Shown here piece by piece: positions 1 to 7,539 of a stretch of DNA of 64,000 bases. Each line of letters opens with the position of its first letter. The first letter of the stretch is position 1. Made by a program: the position numbers and the translations under genes. Source of the stretch: Photobacterium malacitanum. Its GTDB lineage: Bacteria; Pseudomonadota; Gammaproteobacteria; Enterobacterales; Vibrionaceae. A model generated the notes under the pieces. That model was given only the letters and a program-made list of their open reading frames with translations. It was not told where the DNA came from and searched no databases. The stretch lies in contig NZ_FYAK01000013.1 in NCBI RefSeq assembly GCF_900185615.1, positions 16,600-80,599 of the forward strand. Reading direction: 5' to 3'.

Positions 1-1046
1 TTGATGTGTTGGTGGTTGATGAAGCGTCAATGGTTGATTTGCCGATGATGGCGCGGTTATTAGATGCGATGCCGCAAGGAGCTAAATTAATTCTGTTGGG
101 TGACAGAGACCAATTAGCCTCGGTTGAGGCGGGCGCTGTGCTGGGCGATATTTGTTCTTTTTCTAATCAAGGTTATAGCGCCGAGCAAGGGCAACGATTA
201 AGTCAGTTAACTGGGTTTGATTTACACTCAAATAATATCGGTTTAAGTGTGGTGACCGATTGTTTATGTATGCTGCAAAAAAGCTACCGTTTCCATGCTT
301 TATCGGGTATTGGTCAGTTAGCTAAAGCGATTAACCAAGGCAAACCAGCCCTGGTGAATAAAGTATGGCAGCAGGGCTTTAAAGATATTCACCATTATTC
401 GCTTAGTGCTGAAAGCTATGCGTCGATGATCAATCAAGTGGTGACGTTTTATCTTGATTATCTCGATGCAATAAAAGCGGATCAAACCCCAGCAGAAGTA
501 CTAAGGGCATTTGCAAATGTGCGCTTATTATGTGCGTTGCGTGAGGGGGATTTTGGCGTTGTCGGCTTAAATCAACGCATTGAAAAAGAGTTGACTCACC
601 GTGGGCGAATTTCACCTAATGATGAAACATGGTATGTTGGTCGCCCAATAATGATCACTCGCAATGACCATGCGTTGGGATTATTTAATGGTGATATTGG
701 CATGACGATGCTAGAGCCAGAGGTTGACGCTGATAGTGGACGGCGCCGATTACGAGTGTATTTTGAAATGCCAGATGGCACTATTCGCGGTATTTTGCCG
801 AGCCGTATTCCTGAGCATGAAGTGGTATATGCGATGACGATTCATAAATCTCAAGGATCGGAATTTGCAGATACGGTGATAGTGTTACCTGCTGACTATA
901 CACCGATTTTAACCCGTGAATTAATTTATACCGGTATTACCCGTGCTAAATCTCGGCTGTATTTGTATGCGCCACTGGATATTATTAGTAAGAGTGTGCA
1001 AGTACGTACTGAGCGAGCCAGTGGTTTAGCTCAACTGCTGGTGTGA
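1..1046 (+). CDS. recD: Exodeoxyribonuclease V alpha subunit, C-terminal part
   Basis: This is the C-terminal part of RecD, the 5'-3' superfamily 1B helicase of the RecBCD nuclease that processes double-strand DNA ends. The reading frame is open through the left edge, so the N-terminus with Walker A lies outside the window. Visible motifs are the Walker B/motif II DEAS near the start, the motif III stretch LLGDRDQLASVEAG, the late motif TIHKSQGSEF, and motif VI GITRAKSRLYLY near the end. The strand and position next to argA fit the usual recB-recD-argA neighbourhood. The stop codon is TGA at 1044-1046. Identification is secure; only the truncation by the window limits it. Confidence 0.96.
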   Translation, partial: DVLVVDEASMVDLPMMARLLDAMPQGAKLILLGDRDQLASVEAGAVLGDICSFSNQGYSAEQGQRLSQLTGFDLHSNNIGLSVVTDCLCMLQKSYRFHALSGIGQLAKAINQGKPALVNKVWQQGFKDIHHYSLSAESYASMINQVVTFYLDYLDAIKADQTPAEVLRAFANVRLLCALREGDFGVVGLNQRIEKELTHRGRISPNDETWYVGRPIMITRNDHALGLFNGDIGMTMLEPEVDADSGRRRLRVYFEMPDGTIRGILPSRIPEHEVVYAMTIHKSQGSEFADTVIVLPADYTPILTRELIYTGITRAKSRLYLYAPLDIISKSVQVRTERASGLAQLLV

Positions 1047-1072
1047 TTGTATTGTAACTAATAGCAACCTCG

Positions 1073-1094
1073 ATGCCAGCATTCGTGCTGGCAT
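1073..1094. terminator. Hairpin between convergent recD and dsbB-like gene
   Basis: A 9-bp perfect stem (ATGCCAGCA / TGCTGGCAT) with a TTCG loop lies between the convergent recD and dsbB-like genes, and an outer ATAGCA/TGCTAT pairing could lengthen it. No T-run follows directly, so termination is inferred from position. Confidence 0.5.
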
Positions 1095-1109
1095 TGTGCT
1101 ATCTATTGG

Positions 1110-1664
1110 TTATTTTTTAAATTGATCAAATAACCAATAGCTATGGGGATCGGCAGGGGTCACATGTGGTCCGGTCATAATAAATGTTGAGACAATATTG
1201 ATGATCACTACCGCGACAGCAAGATAGCAAGCGATATTACCAATGCTTTTCATATGGTAATTGTTGGTGGTTTTTGTTGGTTGGCGCCATAAGCTTAGTA
1301 ATACAGCAACTCCAACGATGGTCATCACAAAAATAACAAAAGCCCAAGTATAATAATGCATACCAAGTAAGGGGCTACCATAGCCTGGATCATCAGGTAA
1401 TAAGTGTAGTGCGACTTGACGTAATGCTGCTGTTGCTCCAAATAAAGCGCCAAATAAAATAATACCGTAATGAGGTTGTTGTGGGCCATAGCGGACATTG
1501 AGCATAAAGCCAAACATTACCATCATAAATCCTACCCGTTGTAATAGGCATAATGGGCAAGGTAATTCCTTAAATACCAGTTGAATGACAGATCCGGTTG
1601 CCAATATGGCTGTGATACCAAGTAAGCCTAAGATATTGAGTCGATTAATAAGTTGATTGTTCAT
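1110..1664 (-). CDS. DsbB-family quinone:disulfide oxidoreductase, copy A (C-terminal Cys pair lost)
   Basis: An inner-membrane protein of the DsbB/DsbI family, which reoxidises DsbA-type periplasmic thiol oxidases and passes electrons to quinone. With the ATG at 1664 (the longer upstream reading adds 22 residues and runs through the preceding small gene) it has 184 residues. It has a first membrane segment at about 10-31, the redox motif CPLC at 36-39, and further hydrophobic segments. It closely resembles the neighbouring copy B, with identical stretches around ELPCPLCLLQR. Where copy B has Cys163 and Cys168 near the C-terminus, this copy has Thr164 and Thr169. It may therefore lack the second disulfide needed for thiol relay, or act with a different partner. 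The start lies 7 bp after the DUF5993 stop, so the two genes are probably cotranscribed. Confidence 0.85.
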   Translation of the reverse strand: MNNQLINRLNILGLLGITAILATGSVIQLVFKELPCPLCLLQRVGFMMVMFGFMLNVRYGPQQPHYGIILFGALFGATAALRQVALHLLPDDPGYGSPLLGMHYYTWAFVIFVMTIVGVAVLLSLWRQPTKTTNNYHMKSIGNIACYLAVAVVIINIVSTFIMTGPHVTPADPHSYWLFDQFKK

Positions 1665-1671
1665 AGCGTAC

Positions 1672-1830
1672 TTAAATTGAGATTGGCAGGGTATATACAA
1701 TGTGGTGTTTGAGCAAAATAGCTCCGGCAATAAAAGTTAATGCAAACATGGCATAACTAAGATTTTTCTTACCTTTAAGCGCCGTTAACATCGTTATAAG
1801 CATGAGACAAAAAACAAAAATACATAGCAT
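1672..1830 (-). CDS. DUF5993-like small membrane protein, copy A
   Basis: A 52-residue hydrophobic peptide immediately upstream of the dsbB-like gene of copy A. It reads MLCIFVFCLMLITMLTALKGKK, then a second hydrophobic stretch and a HH pair near the C-terminus. The layout of two short membrane segments around a GKK turn followed by HH matches the copy B peptide and what I recall of the DUF5993 family, which accompanies DsbB-like genes. An in-frame TTG at 1839 has an AAGG sequence 4 bases upstream and would add three residues, so the start is uncertain. The function is unknown. Its repeated pairing with a DsbB-like gene suggests an accessory subunit, which is inference. Confidence 0.7.
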   Translation of the reverse strand: MLCIFVFCLMLITMLTALKGKKNLSYAMFALTFIAGAILLKHHIVYTLPISI

Positions 1831-1930
1831 CAGTAGCAATCAACCTTTTTCAGAAACAGTATAATCCGCATAGTATACCCTAAAGGAATTTATTGTTAAT
1901 TGTTTTATCTTTAAATGTTGACATATTGAC

Positions 1931-1960
1931 ACAAAAAACGCCAGTAATAATACTGGCGTT
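1931..1960 (-). terminator. Intrinsic terminator after dsbB-like copy B
   Basis: A perfect 10-bp stem (AACGCCAGTA / TACTGGCGTT) with a 4-base loop. Read on the minus strand it is followed by TTTTTT. It ends the copy B cassette before copy A begins, so the two cassettes are probably separate transcription units. Confidence 0.8.
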
Positions 1961-1981
1961 ACTGTATTGCGATGATTATGT

Positions 1982-2521
1982 TTAATTAAATAACCAATAA
2001 GTAATTGGATTATCAGGGCATTGGTAAGGACCGCACTCAATAAAAGTCGATATCACGTTTACTGCCACAGCAAAAATAGCTAATAGGCATACAAATTTAC
2101 CAAAACGGTTTATTTTGTAATCATTATTATTCCAGTCTTTATTCCATAATAGTTGTAATACCGCCACACCGACAATCGTTAGGCTAAATAGAATAAAGGC
2201 CCAAGTATAATAATGGAGACCAAATACCGGACTACCAAACCCTGGTGTACCAGGAATAACGTGTAGTGATACTTGACGTAATGCTGTTGCTGCGCCAAAG
2301 AGAGCGCCGATAATTAGAATACCGTAATGGCGTTGTTGTGGCCCATAAACAACATTAAGCATAAAACCAAACATCACTAGCATAAAGCCTAAGCGTTGCA
2401 GTAAACATAATGGGCAAGGTAACTCATTTAACACAACCTGAAGGACTGATGCCATCAATAATACGAAGGTGATACCTAATAGACCCAAGGCATTTAGGAG
2501 TGCTACATTTTTATTATTCAT
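1982..2521 (-). CDS. DsbB-family quinone:disulfide oxidoreductase, copy B
   Basis: A 179-residue inner-membrane protein of the DsbB/DsbI family. It has a membrane segment at about 11-32, the CPLC redox motif at 36-39, three or four more hydrophobic segments, and a C-terminal periplasmic tail with a second cysteine pair (Cys163 and Cys168, in ECGPYQC). Both cysteine pairs expected for a working DsbA reoxidase are therefore present. The start is the ATG at 2521, preceded by AGGGAGAAAGT. It follows a DUF5993-like small gene by 9 bp and ends before a strong terminator. It is paralogous to copy A just downstream. I do not assign a dsbB or dsbI symbol because the canonical DsbB is normally encoded elsewhere. 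Confidence 0.88.
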   Translation of the reverse strand: MNNKNVALLNALGLLGITFVLLMASVLQVVLNELPCPLCLLQRLGFMLVMFGFMLNVVYGPQQRHYGILIIGALFGAATALRQVSLHVIPGTPGFGSPVFGLHYYTWAFILFSLTIVGVAVLQLLWNKDWNNNDYKINRFGKFVCLLAIFAVAVNVISTFIECGPYQCPDNPITYWLFN

Positions 2522-2530
2522 ACTTTCTCC

Positions 2531-2686
2531 CTAGAGTAAAATAGATAGAGAATCTGTTGCATGGTGATGGAACCAATACAGGCCCAAAGCAACAGTGATG
2601 GTAAAAACAATATAACTCGCAGCTTTTTTTCCAGTAAATGCGCAGAGCATTGCAACAAATACCAGTAGAAATAGTAAACTCATCAT
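2531..2686 (-). CDS. DUF5993-like small membrane protein, copy B
   Basis: A 51-residue protein beginning MMSLLFLLVFVAMLCAFTGKK, followed by a second hydrophobic stretch and HHHATDSLSILL. The start is ATG at 2686 or the adjacent ATG at 2683. It has two predicted membrane segments separated by a GKK turn, and a histidine cluster after the second segment. It matches the equivalent peptide of copy A in layout and lies directly upstream of a dsbB-like gene. The repeated linkage of such peptides to DsbB-like proteins supports DUF5993 membership and a role in the same membrane redox complex, although its biochemical role is unknown. Confidence 0.75.
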   Translation of the reverse strand: MMSLLFLLVFVAMLCAFTGKKAASYIVFTITVALGLYWFHHHATDSLSILL

Positions 2687-2823
2687 AAGCGATTATTTAA
2701 CCTTTCTTTTGTATGTATGTTATTTATAGTTATTAAAATTATTATATTAAAGTGACTAACTTTAGGTTTTAGCATACATTATAAAGATATAAATTAACAC
2801 TTTGTTACATTTCTGTTCTAGTT

Positions 2824-4152
2824 TTAACTGGTTGGCGTTATAAGTATTTTAGAGCGACGTTGGTAGTTATAGAGGTCTTTTTTCACCAAAGGTAATTGTT
2901 CTATATCGCATTCATAGAACCCTTGTTCACGAAACCAATGCAGACTACGGGTAGTGAGAACAAAGATGTTATCAAGGTCTGATTCTCGCGCTTGCTGGCA
3001 TAACTTATTGAGTAATAACACGCCGCGATCCCCATCTCTAAAATCTGGATGGATAGCAACACAAGCCATTTCTGCCATTTTTTCTTCTGGATACGGGTAA
3101 AGTGCAGCACAGCCAATAATCAAATTATCAAGCTCAATCACGGTAAAGAGAGTAATTTCTCGTTCAAGTTGTTCACGAGAACGGCGCACTAAAATTCCTT
3201 CGGCTTCTAAAGGCTGTATTAGATCAAGAATACCTCCAATATCATTAATATTAGCGCGACGGATCTTTTCGGCACTCGACATAACAATTTGAGTGCCGAT
3301 ACCATCTAATGAAAACAGTTCTTGGATCAATGCTCCATCTTGTTTATAACTCAATAAATGACTACGAGGTATACCTGCTCGACAAGCAGCAATAGCGCCA
3401 CGTAGAAAACGGCCGGTGCCACTTTGTTGCTCATCGTTATCAATAAGTTGTTGCAATGATAGTTCTGCTTCATGGGGTAACAATTCAGAGATAATATCGT
3501 TATTGCTATCAACAACCCCTTGCTCAGAACAAAATCCAATCAGTTTATCGGCACCTAATCGTATTGCGACCTGAGTCGCTATTTCTTCTGAGGTGAGATT
3601 AAAACATTCACCAGTCACTGAACTGGCAATTGGGCCAAGTAATACAATCGAACCTTGCTCTAGCTGGCTGGTTATCGCTGTACTATTGATACGCCGAATT
3701 TTTCCGCTGTGGCAAAAATCGATACCTTCATCAATGCCTAGCGGTTGAGCAATAATAAAGTTACCGCTAATCACATTAATTTGTGAACCCGCCATTGGAG
3801 TATTATTGAGCCCCATTGAAAAGCGAGCAGTAATATCAAGCTGTAATTGTCCTGCGGCTTGTTTGGCTATTTCTAAACTATGTTCATCAGTGATTCTAAT
3901 TCCCTTATGGTAAGGGCTGGTATAATGCTGCTGCTGTAATAAGGCACTTATTTGTGGGCGAGCACCATACACCATCACAATATGAATGCCTAAGCTATGC
4001 AGTAAAGCAATATCACTGACAATGTTAGCAAAATTTGGATCTGCAATGGCTTCGCCACCGACCATGATCACCATAGTTTTACCTACATGGGCATTAAGAT
4101 AAGGGGCAGATTGACGAAATCCTTTTACCAGTGGGGTCTTACGTGTATTCAC
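2824..4152 (-). CDS. argA: Amino-acid N-acetyltransferase (N-acetylglutamate synthase)
   Basis: Catalyses acetyl-CoA + L-glutamate to N-acetylglutamate, the first step of arginine biosynthesis, in the cytosol. The 442-residue length matches the classical ArgA of about 440. Residues ~25-290 form the amino-acid kinase-like domain ([16 protein letters not shown]), which binds arginine for feedback inhibition. Residues ~295-435 form the GNAT acetyltransferase domain, with the acetyl-CoA-binding stretch [13 protein letters not shown]. It is transcribed away from the DUF2850 gene across a 189-bp intergenic region in which I could not identify a convincing ArgR box. Location beside recD is the usual one in Vibrionaceae. 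Confidence 0.97.
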   Translation of the reverse strand: MNTRKTPLVKGFRQSAPYLNAHVGKTMVIMVGGEAIADPNFANIVSDIALLHSLGIHIVMVYGARPQISALLQQQHYTSPYHKGIRITDEHSLEIAKQAAGQLQLDITARFSMGLNNTPMAGSQINVISGNFIIAQPLGIDEGIDFCHSGKIRRINSTAITSQLEQGSIVLLGPIASSVTGECFNLTSEEIATQVAIRLGADKLIGFCSEQGVVDSNNDIISELLPHEAELSLQQLIDNDEQQSGTGRFLRGAIAACRAGIPRSHLLSYKQDGALIQELFSLDGIGTQIVMSSAEKIRRANINDIGGILDLIQPLEAEGILVRRSREQLEREITLFTVIELDNLIIGCAALYPYPEEKMAEMACVAIHPDFRDGDRGVLLLNKLCQQARESDLDNIFVLTTRSLHWFREQGFYECDIEQLPLVKKDLYNYQRRSKILITPTS

Positions 4153-4341
4153 AAGCGATATCCATATCTGTATTTATGTGTGATTTATAGCCAATAAATT
4201 AAAGCAATTATTTGCTTTGTGCAGCATTTAAATGACATTAAGGTTAAATCGTTAATTATCACCGTGATTGATTAAGTATTGATCGTCAAAGCCGCTATAT
4301 AGTTATAAATATAATCATGTATTGATAGGGCAAACCAGCGA

Positions 4342-4713
4342 ATGAAATTACAGCGTGTTTGGAGGGAATGGGGGCAATATGGACGCTGGATAATTATCGT
4401 CGTTATGACGGTGATTGTGTTTGCTATCGGAGCGCTTAAATTGCAGACGACTATCGATCAGCATCAACAGGTAATGCAACAAGTAATTGGTGAGTGGCAA
4501 GAGCAAGGGGTTGCTCCTGGTAAGATGGAAACGTTTGAAGTTCGCCAGCAAGGTATCTATCGCCAAGGACGATTATTAACCTCGAATTATTCTTGGAATG
4601 GTGCCCAATTACGTTACCAATTTGGCGATCAGCTTTATCGTTATCGCTATCAAGACAATACACTTATTCGATATCAATCAGCACACTATAACGCGGTGTT
4701 TAAACGCCAATAA
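4342..4713 (+). CDS. DUF2850-like single-pass membrane protein
   Basis: A 123-residue protein of unknown function. A short basic N-terminus is followed by one hydrophobic segment at about residues 15-34. A presumably periplasmic domain of ~85 residues follows, rich in Gln, Tyr and Arg (GEWQEQGVAPGK, YRQGRLL, LYRYRYQDN). Small proteins of the DUF2850 family with this layout (membrane anchor, then a W-E-Q stretch and a small beta-rich domain) lie beside argA and mltA in Vibrio genomes. The assignment rests on layout and neighbourhood. The ATG at 4342 is the first in frame. It is divergent from argA and upstream of mltA with a 200-bp gap, so probably not cotranscribed with it. Confidence 0.65.
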   Translation: MKLQRVWREWGQYGRWIIIVVMTVIVFAIGALKLQTTIDQHQQVMQQVIGEWQEQGVAPGKMETFEVRQQGIYRQGRLLTSNYSWNGAQLRYQFGDQLYRYRYQDNTLIRYQSAHYNAVFKRQ

Positions 4714-4920
4714 TCTATTTGATGTTGTGATTGAACTTTAGTGGTTGCGAATTAGTCTTAAATACTTAGATGATGTTATGTCAGTTATTTGTTGATTGTT
4801 TGAAATAGTTACTTCTTTTTAGAAACTGTTTGTTAGTATTGTCATCTGCTGACTGCTTTGACAAAAGTAAACAAGCTGGCATATCCAAATTTTTGTAAAA
4901 CTTTTATAGGCTTATCTATC

Positions 4921-6054
4921 GTGTTACGTAAAGCAACCGTTGCAATTATTCTTTTTAGTTTAGTGGGATGTTCATCTCCTGAAGGTACGACAACAGAAAA
5001 ACCAAGTTTAGCTGCAGTTGGTAACCCATTAGCACACCAATACCTAGGCCGAGACTTTAAGCATGTTTTAAATAAAGTAGCGCAGGTTGAATCAAATAAA
5101 TCGCGTGATTACAGCACTTTTGCACCGCAGGCTAAAATGGTCACCTCGCGTTCACCATCAATGGCACGTAAATTTGAACCGTTATATAACCAAGTTGAAA
5201 ATTGGGCTAAACACAGTGGCGATCCAAGCACATTAGCGAAATATGGGATTCAAGCGGCGCAAATGGGGGGAGCTAATGGTGAAGGCAATGTGATGTTTAC
5301 TGGTTATTATTCACCAGTGATCGAGCTACGTCATAAACCAACCAATGTATTCCGTTATCCAATTTATGCGATGCCAACCTGTAAAGGTCGCTGTCCTTCA
5401 CGTAAACAAATTTATGATGGTGCGTTAGCAGGTCAAGGTTTAGTGTTGGGTTACAGTAAATCCATGCTTGATGTGTTTATGATGGAAGTGCAAGGCAGTG
5501 GCTTTGTGCATTTTGAAGATAATAACCAACTGCAATATTTTGGTTATGCGGGTAAAAATGGTCATCGTTATGTCAGTATTGGCCGTATATTGATTGATCG
5601 TGGTGAAGTGCCTAAAGAGAAGATGTCACTGCAAGCGATTCAAAACTGGGTTGCTCATCACAGTGAAGCAGAAGTACGTGAATTATTGGAGCAAAATCCA
5701 TCATTTGTATTTTTCTCACCCCGCAAAACATTAGATGTTAAAGGTAGCGCAGGCATTCCATTATTGGCTAATGCTGCAGTAGCTGCAGATCGAAAATACA
5801 TTCCAATGGGATCGGTATTATTAGCAGAAGTGCCACAACTTGATGCTAAAGGTAACTGGACTGGTAAGCATGTATTGCGTTTATTATTAGCCTTAGATAC
5901 TGGTGGCGCCGTTAAGCGTAATCACCTCGATTTGTATCATGGTATGGGTAAACAAGCGGGTACAGATGCTGGCCACTACAAACATTTTGGGCGAGTGTGG
6001 CGTTTAGGTCTTAAAGGCTCTGCTACTCAAGATCCATGGTTGATGCCAAAATAA
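4921..6054 (+). CDS. mltA: Membrane-bound lytic murein transglycosylase A
   Basis: An outer-membrane lipoprotein that cleaves peptidoglycan glycan strands to leave 1,6-anhydromuramoyl ends. I choose the GTG at 4921 because it begins a typical lipoprotein signal (LRKATVAIILFSLVGC) with the lipobox LVGC and Cys17. An in-frame TTG at 4858 would add 21 residues with no ribosome binding site. The 377-residue product has the MltA fold: FTGYYSPVIELR in the N-terminal part, then the C-terminal double-psi barrel/3D region LALDTGGAVKRNHLDLYHG, which holds the catalytic aspartate. It is followed by a hairpin before tcdA. Confidence 0.94.
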   Translation: MLRKATVAIILFSLVGCSSPEGTTTEKPSLAAVGNPLAHQYLGRDFKHVLNKVAQVESNKSRDYSTFAPQAKMVTSRSPSMARKFEPLYNQVENWAKHSGDPSTLAKYGIQAAQMGGANGEGNVMFTGYYSPVIELRHKPTNVFRYPIYAMPTCKGRCPSRKQIYDGALAGQGLVLGYSKSMLDVFMMEVQGSGFVHFEDNNQLQYFGYAGKNGHRYVSIGRILIDRGEVPKEKMSLQAIQNWVAHHSEAEVRELLEQNPSFVFFSPRKTLDVKGSAGIPLLANAAVAADRKYIPMGSVLLAEVPQLDAKGNWTGKHVLRLLLALDTGGAVKRNHLDLYHGMGKQAGTDAGHYKHFGRVWRLGLKGSATQDPWLMPK

Positions 6055-6114
6055 GCCAATTAACGCATCTATCGCTGCCATGGTTATTGTGGCAGCGACT
6101 AGACAATTGCTATT

Positions 6115-6144
6115 AGAGTGCGTATAAAAACGCACTCTTTGTTT
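6115..6144 (+). terminator. Probable terminator between mltA and tcdA
   Basis: An 8-bp perfect stem (AGAGTGCG / CGCACTCT) with an A-rich loop is followed by TTGTTT. It overlaps an in-frame GTG at 6118 and so favours the later ATG as the tcdA start. Confidence 0.55.
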
Positions 6145-6171
6145 ATCCACCTCAAGCAGTGTAGAACCAGT

Positions 6172-6981
6172 ATGCGTGAATTAGATACCCCAGCATCCGA
6201 TAGTTATAACCAGCGTTTTGGCGGCACTCGTCGTTTATATGGCAATAGTGAAGTTGAAATTCTTCGCGCTGCGCACGTGTGTGTGATTGGTATTGGCGGC
6301 GTAGGCTCATGGGCCGCTGAAGCATTAGCCCGTTCAGGTGTAGGTGAATTGACGTTGATCGACATGGATGATGTCTGTGTAACTAATATTAATCGTCAAA
6401 TTCATGCCATGACAGGCACTATCGGTCAAAGCAAAATTGAAGTGATGGCTGCACGTATTCAATTAATTAACCCTGAGTGTAAAGTTAATTTAATTGATGA
6501 TTTTATCGGCCCCGATAATCAAGCGCAGTATTTATCGACTCAGTATGATTATGTGATTGATGCGATTGATAGCCTCAAAGCAAAAGCCTCATTACTTGCA
6601 TATTGTAAAAGTAATAAAATCAAAGTGATCACAATTGGCGGTGCTGGTGGACAAACTGATCCGACTCAGATTCAAGTGGCTGATTTAACTAAAACGATTC
6701 AAGATCCATTGGCGAGAAAATTACGTGAAACCTTGCGTCGCCAGCATAATTTTACTAAAAATCCAAAGCGTAAATTTGGCATTGATTGCGTCTATTCCAC
6801 TGAACATTTGAAATACCCGCAAGCTGATGGTTCAGCATGTGCGATCAAAGCCACAGCAGAAGGGCCAAAGCGGATGGATTGTGCTAGTGGTTTTGGCGCA
6901 GCAACAGTGGTAACTGCCAGCTTTGGTTTTGTGGCTGTCGCTCATGTGATTAAAAAATTAATTGAAAAGTATCATCAATAA
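6172..6981 (+). CDS. tcdA: tRNA threonylcarbamoyladenosine dehydratase
   Basis: An E1-like ATP-dependent dehydratase that cyclises t6A37 of tRNA to ct6A; also known as CsdL/YgdL. With the ATG at 6172 the product has 269 residues, almost exactly the length of the E. coli protein. The ATP-binding Rossmann motif GIGGVGSWAAEALARSG is followed by LIDMDDVCVTNINRQ, both typical of ThiF/MoeB/E1 proteins. The nearby csdA and csdE genes, on the opposite strand, encode the cysteine desulfurase and sulfur acceptor linked to TcdA in E. coli. The earlier GTG at 6118 would start inside a hairpin and is less likely. A strong terminator follows. Confidence 0.94.
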   Translation: MRELDTPASDSYNQRFGGTRRLYGNSEVEILRAAHVCVIGIGGVGSWAAEALARSGVGELTLIDMDDVCVTNINRQIHAMTGTIGQSKIEVMAARIQLINPECKVNLIDDFIGPDNQAQYLSTQYDYVIDAIDSLKAKASLLAYCKSNKIKVITIGGAGGQTDPTQIQVADLTKTIQDPLARKLRETLRRQHNFTKNPKRKFGIDCVYSTEHLKYPQADGSACAIKATAEGPKRMDCASGFGAATVVTASFGFVAVAHVIKKLIEKYHQ

Positions 6982-7010
6982 GTTAATCGCATTGTTCGAT
7001 AAGTAATAGC

Positions 7011-7041
7011 AAAAAGCGGATGGTTTAGCATCCGCTTTTTT
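7011..7041. terminator. Bidirectional terminator between tcdA and csdE
   Basis: A 12-bp stem (AAAAAGCGGATG / CATCCGCTTTTT) with a 6-base loop, T-rich on both strands. It lies between the convergent tcdA and csdE. Confidence 0.88.
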
Positions 7042-7082
7042 GTGCGTGTTTGGCAGAGGTGTGGTGTTAGTTTGTTGCTATA

Positions 7083-7520
7083 TTAGGCTGCAAGTTGCTT
7101 TATTTGCTCAACAATCGCTTTTAAGCCATTACCACGGGAAGGACTTAAATGCGCAATCAGCCCTAAACTGTCAAAGTAAGCATCGATATCAAAATGGTTA
7201 ATTTCAGCTGCTGTTTTGCCATGATAAGCGGCAAGTACGAGGCTTATTAAGCCGCGCACAATACGTGCATCTGAATCGGCAATGAAGTAATAACGGTCAT
7301 CACTTATTTGATGATGTAGCCAAACCTGTGATTCACAGCCACTAATTTTAAGTTGATCTTGTTTGTAAGTGTCATCTAACTGTGGCAGTTTTTTACCTAA
7401 CTGAATCACGTTACGATAGCGATCTTCCCATCCTGTTGCTGCTTGCATTTGGGCGATGATATCGCTGGTGGTGATCTCAGTCCCAAAGGGGTGCAGAGGT
7501 AGCGTTTTAGTGGTGGTCAT
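7083..7520 (-). CDS. csdE: Cysteine desulfurase sulfur acceptor CsdE
   Basis: A SufE-family protein that accepts persulfide sulfur from CsdA and hands it on in the TcdA-linked pathway. The ATG at 7520 is preceded by AAGGA at a 6-base spacing. An earlier in-frame start would overlap csdA and lacks support. The product has 145 residues (E. coli ~147), with the acceptor cysteine at Cys62 in KISGCESQVW and the family motif IVRGLISLVLAAYHGKT. It lies 19 bp after csdA and is probably cotranscribed with it. Confidence 0.94.
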   Translation of the reverse strand: MTTTKTLPLHPFGTEITTSDIIAQMQAATGWEDRYRNVIQLGKKLPQLDDTYKQDQLKISGCESQVWLHHQISDDRYYFIADSDARIVRGLISLVLAAYHGKTAAEINHFDIDAYFDSLGLIAHLSPSRGNGLKAIVEQIKQLAA

Positions 7521-7539
7521 CTTTTTTCCTTGGCTGCTA

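Noticed and set aside
4153..4341. ArgR box upstream of argA
   Set aside because: AT-rich stretches occur, but none resembles the paired ARG-box palindromes closely enough to report.
4858..4920. N-terminal extension of mltA from TTG 4858
   Set aside because: No ribosome binding site precedes it, and it would put 21 residues ahead of a normal lipoprotein signal.
6073..6097. Inverted repeat CGCTGCCA / TGGCAGCG after mltA
   Set aside because: The stem is good but no T-run follows; the hairpin at 6115-6144 is the better terminator candidate.
6118..6171. N-terminal extension of tcdA from GTG 6118
   Set aside because: The start lies inside a terminator-like hairpin, and the ATG at 6172 gives the length of the known family.
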